A stretch of DNA of 64,000 bases from Scatophagus argus (lineage: Eukaryota > Chordata > Actinopteri > Scatophagidae). Both the position numbers and the translations under genes were made by a program. This document shows, one piece after another, positions 12,073 through 23,985 of this stretch. Under the pieces are notes generated by a model. The model saw only the letters and a list, made by a program, of their open reading frames with translations, searched no databases and was not told the DNA's origin. Where the stretch lies: positions 9,526,318-9,590,317 of the forward strand of contig NC_058506.1 in NCBI RefSeq assembly GCF_020382885.2, read 5' to 3'. The first letter of the stretch is position 1. Each line of letters begins with the position of its first letter.

Positions 12073-15000
12073 TGTTTACGCTCATTTTCAGGAGCATATA
12101 AGCAGGTAGGTCAGTGGTGTTGAGATCTTGAAGTGAAGTAAGAAGCCCTGCGTCTCCTGCAATCCCAACATAAAGCTCTGTCAACACCTGTGAGAGTGTT
12201 CACTTCCCTCCTGTGTGGCTGCTCGCTCTTCTTCTCAGGATGCGCAGGAGGAAAAGGATGTGGGTGCGTTTCCAGTTGCTCAAGTTATATCTGTCAGTGG
12301 ATCAACTGTGACTAATCAGGCATGAACTGTGTTTATTTACCATACAATGGATGTTAAAAGAATTCAAACTTGTGTCATGAGTTGGCCTCCTTGCTGCTGT
12401 GGAGAAAATGGAGTGTGGGTTTCAACTTGTTGGCGTTCGCTTCTTCCTGACTGCAACTGACCAATCAGTCAGAGTTTGGCAACAGATTTTACAAACTTGA
12501 CTTGGTTACTGAAGTAATTTAGGATATGGCATGCAGGGTGTTTGGAATAAAATCTGGCATCCGTACCAGTGTGCTGGCTCTGAGCTCCTTCCTGGTGCTG
12601 TGCGCTCACGTGTTTCTTTCAAATGGGAGAGTACAGTTTTTATTTTTTTTTAAAGTTTATTTAAGGCAATAAAATATGACTCGTGTGTTTGGAACCCAAC
12701 TTTGATTTTAGAGATTTTACTCTTTTCATTTACTCATAACAACATTCAATATGTGTGTATTTTTTTTAAAAAAAACTGCAACCACTTTCTGCTGTCTCAT
12801 TCAAATCACTAAGTCCAGTTTTAAGGTTATTATCTAGTAACAACACACTCAACAAGTTCCTGTCCACGTATGAGATGACCTTATGAGTAGCTGATCTCTC
12901 AGTCACGTTCACACTCAGGCAGTCAGAATGATTTTCTCTGGCACTTTTTTAACTGTTTGTCTGATTTCAGCTCCTGGTTAAAAACATATCTTTTGTTGTG
13001 AATACGTCTAGCTGTCATCAAATATAATACAACCCACCAGCTTTTCAAACACAATTTCTATACTACTGCTACTAACAGTAACAACAACAGCATGAACAAC
13101 AAGAAGTATAAGAGCAGTAATAATATTGTGGCAGCATTATTAAAAGAGCCCTGACACAATAAGGAACATGAGCAATCAGACAGTCAGGTTTCAAACAAAC
13201 CTCCTGGTTATCTAAGTTTATTTCTGAAGAGGAAGGAAAGTATGTTTACATTTACTCATTATATTACATTAGTCAGTTTGCACAATATGTGAAAAACAAA
13301 TCATTACTGACTTTTCACGAGGACTTGCTCTCGGGTTCCAGGCTGCTTAGATAATTTGGATGAACTGATCCACTTGTTTCTTGCCCAGTTGGACTTCATT
13401 GTATCAATGCCACAGTGTTCCCAGTTCTCAGCAAATGCAATGTGAAATATTGAAGACAGTATTATTAAAAAACCATTACAAATAAAAGTTGTTGTTAAAT
13501 TTCCCTGGAAGATTCCCTTGGTTTTGAAGTTCTGTCTGAGACGCACATGAAGGCACATAGACAGTTTATGACATGGACAGGTTCTCCCAACATGCTGCTT
13601 CCCTTTAACCTCAAAAATAGTTATGATAGATGTCCCCACCACGTTGCAGTTTCATTCAAGCTTTTTTTTCTGTTTACAATGCACTGCTGACGTGACCTAA
13701 GCATGCCCATCGCATCCCAACATTTGTTTTTCATTGACTGAATGGCAGGATTACGTTAACAAACTAACTATGCTAGCTAGGATTAACAGTGTCAATAGCT
13801 GGCAGTGCCTCAGTACAGAGTGCATCACCACAGAAAAATTGCACATCAGGTCACCTGCAGAGCATCACCTGAGGGGCTTCCTGTCATATGTGGTAAAACT
13901 GATTTGAACATGTGTGGCATTGCCCTTTAAAGAGCAGGAAGTGGTGCACAGGCTGAGGGGTCAGTCTTTCCAGAATGTACCTCAACTTAAATCGTACAAC
14001 ACATGCTAGACCACATTATTTTGTGATGTTTGAATGAAAACATCTGTAGCTTCTTGCATGATCGGCAACAACGAATGAGGCTTAAAGCAGCGTCAAACAG
14101 CATCTCTTGTTTCAGCTCAAAGTCCTTAACTGACCTTTTGGTTTATACAATATATCAAACAAAAAAAGTCACCCATGAAAACCGGCTCACATGGCAGCAG
14201 GGACAGACAAGCCAACCAGCCCTCCTGTTCTTTCTGTGCTGTGTCCAAGTTTAAGCTTCAGTGTGATTTGAATAACCGCATTTTGGCAAGCGGTTGTGCC
14301 CACTGGCTCACACGATACAAAGGGGCTGTAAAGCAACTTCTTTGATTAATATAAATTATTATCCCAAATTCTATAATGTCACCATCACATGCCACTTTGC
14401 TGGTGTGAATATAAATACATTCTCCAGGGAAACAAATAAGAACAGTTTTAATGATGGCATGCACTTTGTAAAAACTGAATAATCCGGGGAAAATATTTTC
14501 AAAAAGTCAGAGTAACGTTCAAGTTGAAGGTTGGCCTCTCGTGCCTGCAGCTAAATGTGTTCAGTCTAACTAGGAATCCTCACAAAATGAATCTTTGGGA
14601 CATTGTTTTGTGATTAACCTTCACTCATGATTAAATCATACAACTTCATAAAGATGATGTAATTTCCATTAAGAGGATTAATTATACTTTTTCTTTTGTA
14701 TCTGCCGTGTAGCCTGATTGAATCATCACTCCTCCTTCTGGACGTCTTTTCAAGCAGAGCTTTTGTATGAGCCAGCATTTATATTTTATTCATACGACAT
14801 GCCCAGACCCATGTTTCTCATTTTGCTGTGATGGTGCAGATGAAACAGAAATTGCAGGCTGTGCTGAGCTCACAGGCGCCAAAGTTTGGCGAGGCAGAGC
14901 TTTAAAACACTGCAGTCTTTCAAGCCTTTTGGTTCTAATTAAAGCCACTCTCCTCTCTACAAGACTGACACCACGTTGATTTATGAGATATGAGTTCAGC

Positions 15001-16796
15001 TTCTTTGGAGGCAGTAATTCATTCAGGCCTTAATATCTTTAAATATTTTTTTAACACATATAAGATATAGATGAAGAGCTGTAGGAATAAGCGATGAGTG
15101 TGAAAGACTCTGATGTGCAGGAAAACAAGCCCGTGTTATGCCATGTGTGCAACCTATGATGGATGTATGAGTAAATGTTGTTACTTTGCATCCTTTGGCC
15201 TCCCTACACAGCCACGTGGTAACCACTCATCATGGCAGATTGTTTACAGCTCTACCTCCTCTTCCTCTGTCGACACATCCCCCATACAGCCTGCAGTATG
15301 CCTGGAGCCTATAAAGTTTTAAAATGCAAGTTGTTTTTATCTGAGCAAATAACATCAGGTGTTTCTACTTAAGACGTCACGTACGCTCCAAGTCGGTGGT
15401 CTCCCCCGTCTTGGGCCCTTTCTCTGGATGTGTTAGAAATGAAGGAACATTCATCTTGAATGTTCTCTTTCTTGCAATTATGTGATCTGCTAATGGTGAC
15501 AATGAAATGTGATCCACTTAAGATAACAACATGAGTTCTTGTGCCAGTCCCAGTCGCAGCCAGGTGTGGCTTGCTCTCTAAGTCGCATTGCCTCAACTCT
15601 TTCTGAAGTTTTGAGAGTAACAGCAATTTATCTTCTTTCAAAACAAGAGCGAAGGAAGAGCATTAAATCATGCATGTGCGTCATCATCACTTAGCTAAAC
15701 ATGTTTTCCACATTGTTTTGAGACTGCTTCCTGATCGCAGACTTTGTTTCTCCGTTTCAGAGAAACAGCTCGTGACGCATTCTTACTATGAGGACACAAG
15801 AGTGGTGCACCATTGTAAACACACGCTTCTGTGCCACGCTGATGCGTGACACAAAGGACATACATGCAGATTTCAAAGGATGCTTCTCCTGTTTCTATTA
15901 ATGTGGAAGTCATCAACATGTATTTTAACAAAACGTGAAATTAGGCAAATCATCAAATACCATTACAAGCATGTTACGCTATGAATGGAAGATGCAACCT
16001 CAGCTTCCCATATGGAGAATGAATCAGCTTATTTATATCTTTAATGAAACCTTTTTCATTCTCTGTACCTGTTTTACTGCTGATAGTCATTTGTAATCCC
16101 TCGTATCAGAAGAATGCAGGACAGAGAAGATTCATTGTTGTGTTATTGGAAATATAATTCTCTTTTTTCTTTCAGCTTGTTATGCAATCCAGTATGGAGA
16201 GTTTCAGGGCCAGCATGCAGAGGTGAGGACTCAAATTTGATTACTTTAGTTAAACATTTAATACTACTAACTTGTCACATGGACTGGAGCCTTTGGACTT
16301 GAAAATACTTGATACTTTCACCCAAGCTTAAGGATTAAAAAGTATGTTATTTAAGAAGCGTGCCATGAATTAACTTTTTCCCTTCATTTCCTGAATCAAC
16401 TAAGATTAGCTACATGGGTCTGAAATTAAGACCCACCAAGTGACAGATGCAGGTAGGTTATCTGGGTAAATCTCTGAAGGCTATGCACCACTCCAGTGAG
16501 TAAATGTTTGTTTCAAAATAGTTGTGTTTAAAAAAATAAGACGATGCTTTCACTCATTCATGGGCCCACTGATTCTGTCCTCGCCGCTGTCTGTGTCTGA
16601 GGTTGGCACATAAAGAGGCTCGACTGCAAATTGTATGTCTACAAGTGTGTGGGCACCAACAGGGACTTCATGGTGCATTCAAGTGGATTTTGTAAACTCA
16701 CAATTCTATATTTGTAATGGCAAGGGTCATTTAAAGTGGCAAAGTTTCTATTTGTGGTGGACAGTGCATTATGACTTGTTCAAAAAAGTTAAGGAC

Positions 16797-16885
16797 TGGG
16801 GACTTGACTCGGGACTGTCTTAATATGGGACTTGAATTGGGACCTAAATGCAAAGACTTGAGACTTACTTGTGACTTGTCCCATT
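16797..16885 (+). repeat. Degenerate GGGACTTGA-type tandem repeat
   Basis: Repeated GGGACTTGA, GGGACCT and GACTTGAGACTTAC units, diverged in sequence and spacing, make up the block. Similar GACTTG-rich arrays are common in teleost genomes. Confidence 0.6.
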
Positions 16886-18672
16886 TCTGCAAGAATGAAG
16901 AATAATATGTACACTGACAGTCCTTGAAAATCAGGGGTAAAAATGAAACGTCTGATTGAAAACCTACAAATAAAATTCGTCCATAAATTTGTGAGACTGA
17001 GACAACAAAGACAAATCTATGAACATCCATTAAATAGCCATCATTCATTTTAATGCTCATAGTTTTACTGACATTGTGATGAACAGACTTCATGGACTCA
17101 TGACTTGATGTCCCAGAGAAAAATAAAACTAAGACAGAAATTAGTCCCTTGAAACCATCATAAAGATCTCCAGAAGGTCATCAGGAAGACTTGGCAGACA
17201 TCTCCTCAGTCATCTGATCTGACTTAACGCTGATTCAGAAAAAAAAATTTTAAAACTTATTCAGTATTTCATGTCCAAACACTGTTTTATTTCCAAGGCT
17301 TAAAGACACTTTATTGTTCCAGAGCTCGAGGGCAGCTTTAACGCTCTCTGTTGGCTTAGAAGGGTTTTCCATGATGCTGTTATCCTCCATCCTCTCAGGC
17401 TCCCTCTTGACACGTTTCACTAGCTGGGTGGGGGTTGTCCAGCTTGGGACACATGAGGAGCCGCATCCTTGGACAGATTTACTCTGTTCTGAGTAAACTA
17501 AACTGTTTTAACTACACTGACTGCAGCTGCAGTTAGCCTGGCAGCATAAAAAAATGTTTACATGGTCTTGTTGGATTATATATAGTATTATAGTATAAGC
17601 TAAATATCAGCAATCTGTGTGTAGAGGTAAATGGGAATTGCTGAATACATCTTTAACTGTCTCTGAGGTCAATGAGTTCAGTTTTCAACAGTTCAACATG
17701 CTCATGTCACTGCTGGAAGTTGCACTATAATTACCCCTGCTTATTTCTGTCAGTGTTGGTGATTGAGCCAAATCGTACTCACCTACAACACAACTTCATT
17801 TACATGCTTCTAACTTTTTCCAGCTTCCTTATCTGAAGTGTGACTTGGTTTTCTCATTCCACAAGATGCCATTGACCTCGTGCAGTCTGTTGCTCATCTA
17901 AGTGTGAATGCTGACCCTAAACTCAACTGTTTTTCACTTCCAAAAAACTATAAATTCTCCCTCCCTTTTCCAAGAACATATGTCTCGGGAACATGCAACA
18001 ACAACCACTTCTAGAAGGGGACATAAAATAAAGTAAAAGTGACATTAAACCCATTTAGTTTTAAATATATTGTGGTATAGTTGGTGTCTGTGTCATAATA
18101 TGGTTTGGACCAACTGAGCTGCAGTGAGAGATGTGATCTTTGTTAGAATATGACTTGTTGTCATTTGCAGAGGTTGGCGCTAAGTGGCTGCTGACTCCTG
18201 CTTCATATTGACCTGACAGACATGAGTGTGGTGTTCTCATCGAAATCTCAAAAATTTCAAACGACTCCTTCATTCTTCTGAATCAACCCGTCTTTTTGAG
18301 GCCCATCACCACACTGAATAAGAAAATCAACGTACGCAACATCACAACAACAAAGACAGTATTTTTTTTATCCTTCTGAAGTAGCTAACATTGGAGTAGT
18401 GAAATATTTTCTGCCTCACTGCTCATTTCACGGCCTTGATCTTCATCATGCCTGGCAGCTATCCTTTATAATGTAAAACCTGCTCTCTGCTTTAACCATT
18501 ACCGGTACTCTGGGATATGTCATGGGCTCCACATCCTTTATTTTCTGCTTGCTCAGAAGATTATACTGTTTATACTGTTTGTGGGGAGTGTGATTCTATG
18601 TTATGAACCGTTAAAGCAAGGAATGACAGCGGTCACTGCTTGGAGAAAGATTTGAACTGCTTTGAGTTGATT

Positions 18673-18984
18673 AAGAGCAGTTACTGTAGATATTTTCAAT
18701 CACAGAGATGTCACCTGTAGAGGTGGTTTTCTGCAAAGAGGTCATGAGTAGGAGAGTAAATTCTGCTATGTGTCAACGGTTTCTGGGGGCTGTATGGGTG
18801 TTAGGGTGGAAAATAATAGAATATGGCAGAACAAAGGTCCAGAAGAGGTAAATGACTCAGCTTTGGTAATTTAAAGGGAAACTCTACCGACTGTACACAT
18901 CAAAGTCTGTTTACAGGGCCTTTGGAGTACTACTGCACATGTGAGAAAAGGTGTATTGTAAACTGTATTTTATCCTGGTGAATC
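18673..18984. repeat. Direct duplication, copy 1 (312 bp)
   Basis: This block recurs 1.73 kb downstream at 20409-20716 in the same orientation, with roughly ten substitutions and a small indel region (about 95% identical by eye). It contains no supported ORF. It does not begin TG or end CA, so it is not an obvious LTR pair. It may be a local duplication or two copies of an uncharacterised repeat. Confidence 0.9.
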
Positions 18985-20408
18985 CAGTTGTCAAGATTGT
19001 TTGAATGTTCATACTGTAGCTTGTTCTAAATTTTTGTACTCTCACTTTTTCCATGAAGGTCAAACGCTGTTGAAGGGATCTTTGCTGACTACAAAAGTGA
19101 CAAAACAAGATCAGAATTTTCTCCTCATGAGAACATGATATATTTCCACATGTGTCTTTGAACAAATAAGCCTGCGAGGAAACAACCAGATGACTGTTCG
19201 CTCGACCCTGAGTGATAGCTGATGACGGTGATGATTTCAGGGCTCCTTTGCATCTGACTTTACTATGTTTCTCACATGTAGCTCATCTCTAGATGTGGTT
19301 TAATTTCAGAGGGAGCATTCATTTCTGAGAAAGAGGTCTGCTCAGTACAGCTGTTCTCATTACAGCTGTGGTCAATGTCACCAACATGCAGAGACTATTC
19401 AGATGTGGGAGTGGTGATTAATGGGAAAAAAGTTAGTTCAGTTACCATCTGAGCTCTGCTCACGATGCGACCACAGCGCATGTGTGCTCTTGGAAGGCTC
19501 TCAGAGGGATGATGCATCCTTAAAAGGATGAAGAGCATCATTTGTCAGGTTACTGTCAGCTCTTTTCTCTTAATGCAGTTTTACAAACTGGTTATTGCAA
19601 ATGTGATTGAATCCAGTACTGTTACAATGTTTCTGTGATCCTCATAGAGATCATCCAGCTTCACTCCATCTTGTGTGTTTTTACTCCTGCCATTTTGCCC
19701 GCCTTCCCTGCTGATTGATGGAATTAATTAGTCCTGTGTTTTTTTAAAGGTCATATGCTTTCTGTAAATGATTTGCAGGCAGGAGCTCAGTCATGGGTTT
19801 GCAGGCCTTAAAGCAAAAGGCTTAACGCAACCTGCAACATTTACAGATTCCCAGGTGAGGAAAGTTGCTCTTTCAAACGAACTCATTGTAATTTGCATTT
19901 TTAGAGCCCCGCTGGGCTACATTTAGCAAAACCACCCCAGCTGTTAACAGCCGTTTCCATATGGTTTAAAGTTCTTGCCCTCAAGCTTCAGACACACAGA
20001 TATCACCTCACTTTAAAGCTGTGAAAACACATGATATTCCTTCATATTATGCTACAACTTTTGATGACACTATTGAACTCTATTCTGTGATAGTAACACC
20101 ATGCCTGCTTTACCTTCTGTTACCTTGAAATGCATCTGAACAGCTGATCTGTTTCGCACAGTCTATGGATGGAATTGATGATCAGACCATCTGTTGCACA
20201 ACACCAGGATATTGCATGAACCTGCATAAACTGAACAAGAACATGAAATTAATACCACAACATCAAGTAGATACATTTTACTGGAACATCTATTTTTTCC
20301 CTTTTATATTTTTTTAAGATGTTTGTGGATTTACTCCGTTAAACTTATGTAAGAAGGAATCTGCTGCAGCTGCTGAAGTACAGTTTTCTTGTGTTGCATC
20401 CTGACAGA

Positions 20409-20716
20409 AAGAGCAGTTACTGTAGATATTTTTAATCACAGAGATGTCACCTGTAGAGGTGGTTTTCTGCAAAGAGGTCATGAGCAGGAGAGCAAATTTT
20501 GCTATGTGTCAAAAGTTGGAGCTGTATGGGTGTTAGGGTGGAAATTAATAGAATACGGCAGAACAAAGGTCCAGAAGAGGTAAATGACTCAGCTTTGGTA
20601 ATTTAAAGGGAAACTCCACCGACTGTACACATCAAAGTCTGTTTACAGGGCCTTTGGAGTACTACTGCACATGTGAGAAAAGGTGTATTGTAAACTGTAT
20701 TTCATCCTGGTGAATC
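20409..20716. repeat. Direct duplication, copy 2 (308 bp)
   Basis: Partner of 18673-18984. The match starts at AAGAGCAGTTACTG and ends at CTGGTGAATC. Flanking bases outside the block differ between copies, so the borders are sharp. The main difference is a 4-base length change in the segment after GCTATGTGTCAA. Confidence 0.9.
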
Positions 20717-22848
20717 TGCCATCAAGGCTTCCTCCCATTAAAGAGATTTGAATCTGCTTCAAGTGCAAGATGTTTATTTAGCTCTCTACAATTAAATTAT
20801 CTTTGTCTTTTCATGGTTTGTAGAATAAACATAAACAGCTCCTACAGTACAAACTCCTACACAAGCAAAGCAGAGCAAAATGGATGGAAGTTCTCATGAC
20901 TTAATACTTCAGCAAACCAAAGAGTTACACATATGAGCTTATGAAGTGGTCAGGAGAAGAGAGCTGTGTGCCAGGTGATGCTAATGATGAGCCAAGGGGT
21001 TAGCTGACCCAACTGAGGATCCTTCATTAGAATGACAGCATTCATGTCTAGATCTTCTTGCCCCTTGACTTGAGTATGAGGATTTGTATTAGCCTCACCT
21101 GAAGAAGGGTTTCCCAGTGGTTTGGCACTAAGGATTCCCTCCACCTTGATGAGTATGATATGTAGGGCATCCTCTAGAACTTGCTGACTCCCAGTAGTGA
21201 CTCCAAGAGCCTTCTCCCATACACCTTCAAAATGGGGAGATATGGAGATCTTTAGCTGTGATCAAGGCACAGTGCTTGCCTGTTACTGTGTAGCAGCGTG
21301 TAATGGAGATGGGGAAGACTCTGTGACGTGCTGAATTACAAGTCTGAAACAATCTCTTCTTGAGTTTTAAGGCTACATTATAGCTGCACAATATTGCTGA
21401 ATGTCTGACTAAACCATCAGATGTATTGTGGGTAATGTAGATGCCAGGTTTAGACAAGGAAGAAGATGGTGCGGAATATAATAAGTATACTAAAAGTGCT
21501 AAAGCTCCACATGGAGCATCTGCAACAGGTCATTTGAGGGTGGTTAAACAGAGACTTTAAGTCATTCTGAGGAACAGCTGATCTTTTATGCTCAGTTAAC
21601 AGTTGTTATTTGAAAATAAATATTTCCTGTCCCTTATGGAGACCAGAGCTTTTACTCAAGCTGCACTTCCTGGATCACATTTCATGTCTCGCTGGTACCT
21701 GAAGAGTACACCCCACCAATGCCCCCTCGACCGTGTTGTTTTAACACAGAAGCTCCGAGGACCTGACGGCAGATTCACATCTGCCTCTAAATAGATGTTG
21801 GAGAGTGAGATTTCCCCCAGACTCAAAAATACCCAGGAGCTTGAAGTGTGTAAATGTAATTGAAGCCATCTTGCTGAATAAACCTCCCACATAGAGACAG
21901 GATTAAAGGTTTAAGAGGGGCCTATAGAATGTCTTTATTGAGGTAATTGAAGGTTTCCCTACTGGAAAAATTACAGGACAACTGGTATAAGTGCAACATA
22001 CTGTAGCTGCTGCACCTGTACTGTGCTGTGTGGGCAGAAACACTAAAATGTAAGCACTTTTTCTTTCAGAGGGAGCTACTATGTTGATGCACTGATCCTT
22101 TGAATAAAATTTTGTGCTGAGGGCTTTGGTGTTACACTTTACTCTGTTTTTCATTTTCACTCCGGAAATCTTTGTAGAGAGGGTACAAACCCAAACCAGC
22201 TCCTTTCAGTGAGTTGCTGTCCAACAACATTTTTCACACAGTTTTACCACATTTGTTTTTACCCTAGGCAATGTCATGCCAAGATTTCCATTTTATGTGT
22301 CACACCATTTGTGGGAGTGAATCTCTACATGTGGAACCAATTTGCTGTGAGCTAATGAGTTTCACAGGTGGTTGGAGTTGTTGCGTGCTACGAGAACCGA
22401 GAACAGATAATGCAGCTTGGCGGAGGTAACCTTTGTCTGCATTGTTACTGAGGGCACGGTGTTAGGCTCCATGTTTACATTTGATGATGTTTAATTAGCG
22501 GTTTTCTCTCCATTAGCACTGATCTGATTCCAAGTGTGTATAATATTTTAATCGGAATCCAAATATAATTTTCTTTCAGTTCTGGGTTTCAGCAGGAACA
22601 TATGAGAGCAGCAAGATACAGGAGGAATATAAAGTACTGTACAGTAACACAGTGATGAGCCACTGCTGATGAGTAACTTTTTCGGATGAAGAAATTTGTG
22701 TTACACCACAGCTGGTTGAAGTTCATTGCAAAATAAAATGGAAGCTTTAGCCTTGGGGGGAAAAAAATGAGAAGGGGAAAATAGAATATTCTGTGAATGA
22801 GTCACTGGGTGAAGGGCGGAGTGATGTCGGCCCAATCTTCACAGCTGA

Positions 22849-22908
22849 GTGTGTGTGTGTGTGTGTGTGTGAGTGTGTCTCAGGGTGGGGGTGGGGTGGG
22901 GTGGAGGG
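22849..22908 (+). repeat. (GT)n microsatellite followed by a G-quadruplex-capable tract
   Basis: About eleven GT units are followed by GAGTGTGTCTCA and then G-runs separated by single T bases (22883-22908). At least four runs of three or more G with one-base loops fit a G-quadruplex on the plus strand. Confidence 0.9.
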
Positions 22909-23264
22909 CACCATGAGGATCACTGGGGCCTTGTGGACCCAAGCTGTTGTTCTGAGCGCAAGCTGACACAGAGGCACCCACACATTTATACACACAAACA
23001 TTCATCCATCACATACAAACAATGAAGTAATGTGCCCATACCTCAGTTGCCCTCAGACTGGGGTCACTCCTGACACCTTCTGCCATTTCAAGATCACAAT
23101 GTAGCAAACGAGCAGATAAATGTTTAATTTTTTTCACAAGCTTTGTGCTATCCATGAAACAACTGATCAACATGAGGCCCCTGCTCAAGAATTAACTTTC
23201 CCAGTTAATGTATTTAGAGTGTGAATAAAAGAGTATACTGGCCAGTTCAGTAGGTCTGAAAAAG

Positions 23265-23563
23265 TAGGTTCAATCACTTATCTACCTCTGCGTTTAACCC
23301 ATCCTCCAACACACGTGCAACACCCAGCAAATTACATGCAGTGAAACACACAGGAGCAGTGGGCTGCCACTGTCAGGCACCCGGGGAGCAAACTGGGGGT
23401 TAAGTGCCTTGTTCAAGGGCACATCAGCCGACTAATGGGAGGGGACATTTTCTCATAATCACTCCACCACACCCAAATTTTTCCTGCCCGTCTGGTGGGG
23501 GACTCGAACTGACGACCTTCCGATCACAAGCCGCTTCTCCAAATTCTAGGCCACGACTGCCCC
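23265..23563 (-). mobile_element. tRNA-derived SINE of a second fish family
   Basis: Read on the minus strand, it starts GGGGCAGTCGTGGCCTAG (A-box region) with B box AGTTCGAGTCC near 23501-23511, then the body GGGCACTTAACCCCCAGTTTG, CCCGGGTGCC and CAGCCCACTGCTCC, a pattern I know as a common percomorph SINE. The 5' end is sharp. The tail fades near 23265 and I found no clear target-site duplication. Confidence 0.75.
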
Positions 23564-23962
23564 AATTTGATTTAATTCCCCTTCCAATACAATTTCATTT
23601 TATCACATCAAGGTCATAATGATAAATATTTATCAAAAGACTACTAAGGATAATTCCAGTTCATCTCCACATTGCCAGGTTAAAGTGTGTGGAAACAATT
23701 TATTTCAAACAAAAGAAGTGGTTTACTCAACCCAAAAGTATTTTGTGTATAAAGGGTCCCCCACCCAAAAATCACCAAATAACAAATGAAGTTGTCATCA
23801 CTTGTAGATAGACAATTAACCCTTTTAATGATGCGCAGCAGCAGAAAAACAAATCAGGCCAAGGCCAGAAAGCTCTTATATACGGACTTAACACTAACAT
23901 ACCACACTGTCCACACTACACTTATTTTCTGGTTTCCTAAGCTCCTAACATATTATTTTTTC

Positions 23963-23985
23963 TGTGTGTGTGTGTGTGTGTGTGT
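23963..23985 (+). repeat. (TG)n microsatellite
   Basis: About eleven uninterrupted TG units. Confidence 0.95.

Larger units (their letters stand above)
10041..18672. other. Gene-poor stretch
   Basis: No coding sequence supported. The longest open frame (10840-11232, plus, 130 codons) is rich in Leu, Ser and Ile from T-rich DNA and resembles no known protein. The possible retroelement remnant, a CA array and the GACTTG repeat are listed separately. Confidence 0.6.

Noticed and set aside
12185..12236. Small exon-like segment on the minus strand
   Set aside because: It is under 55 bases with a weak acceptor. Such matches are expected by chance.
18673..20716. LTR retrotransposon with 310-bp LTRs
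   Set aside because: The blocks lack TG..CA ends, and the 1.4 kb between them shows no gag/pol-like ORF, primer-binding site or polypurine tract.
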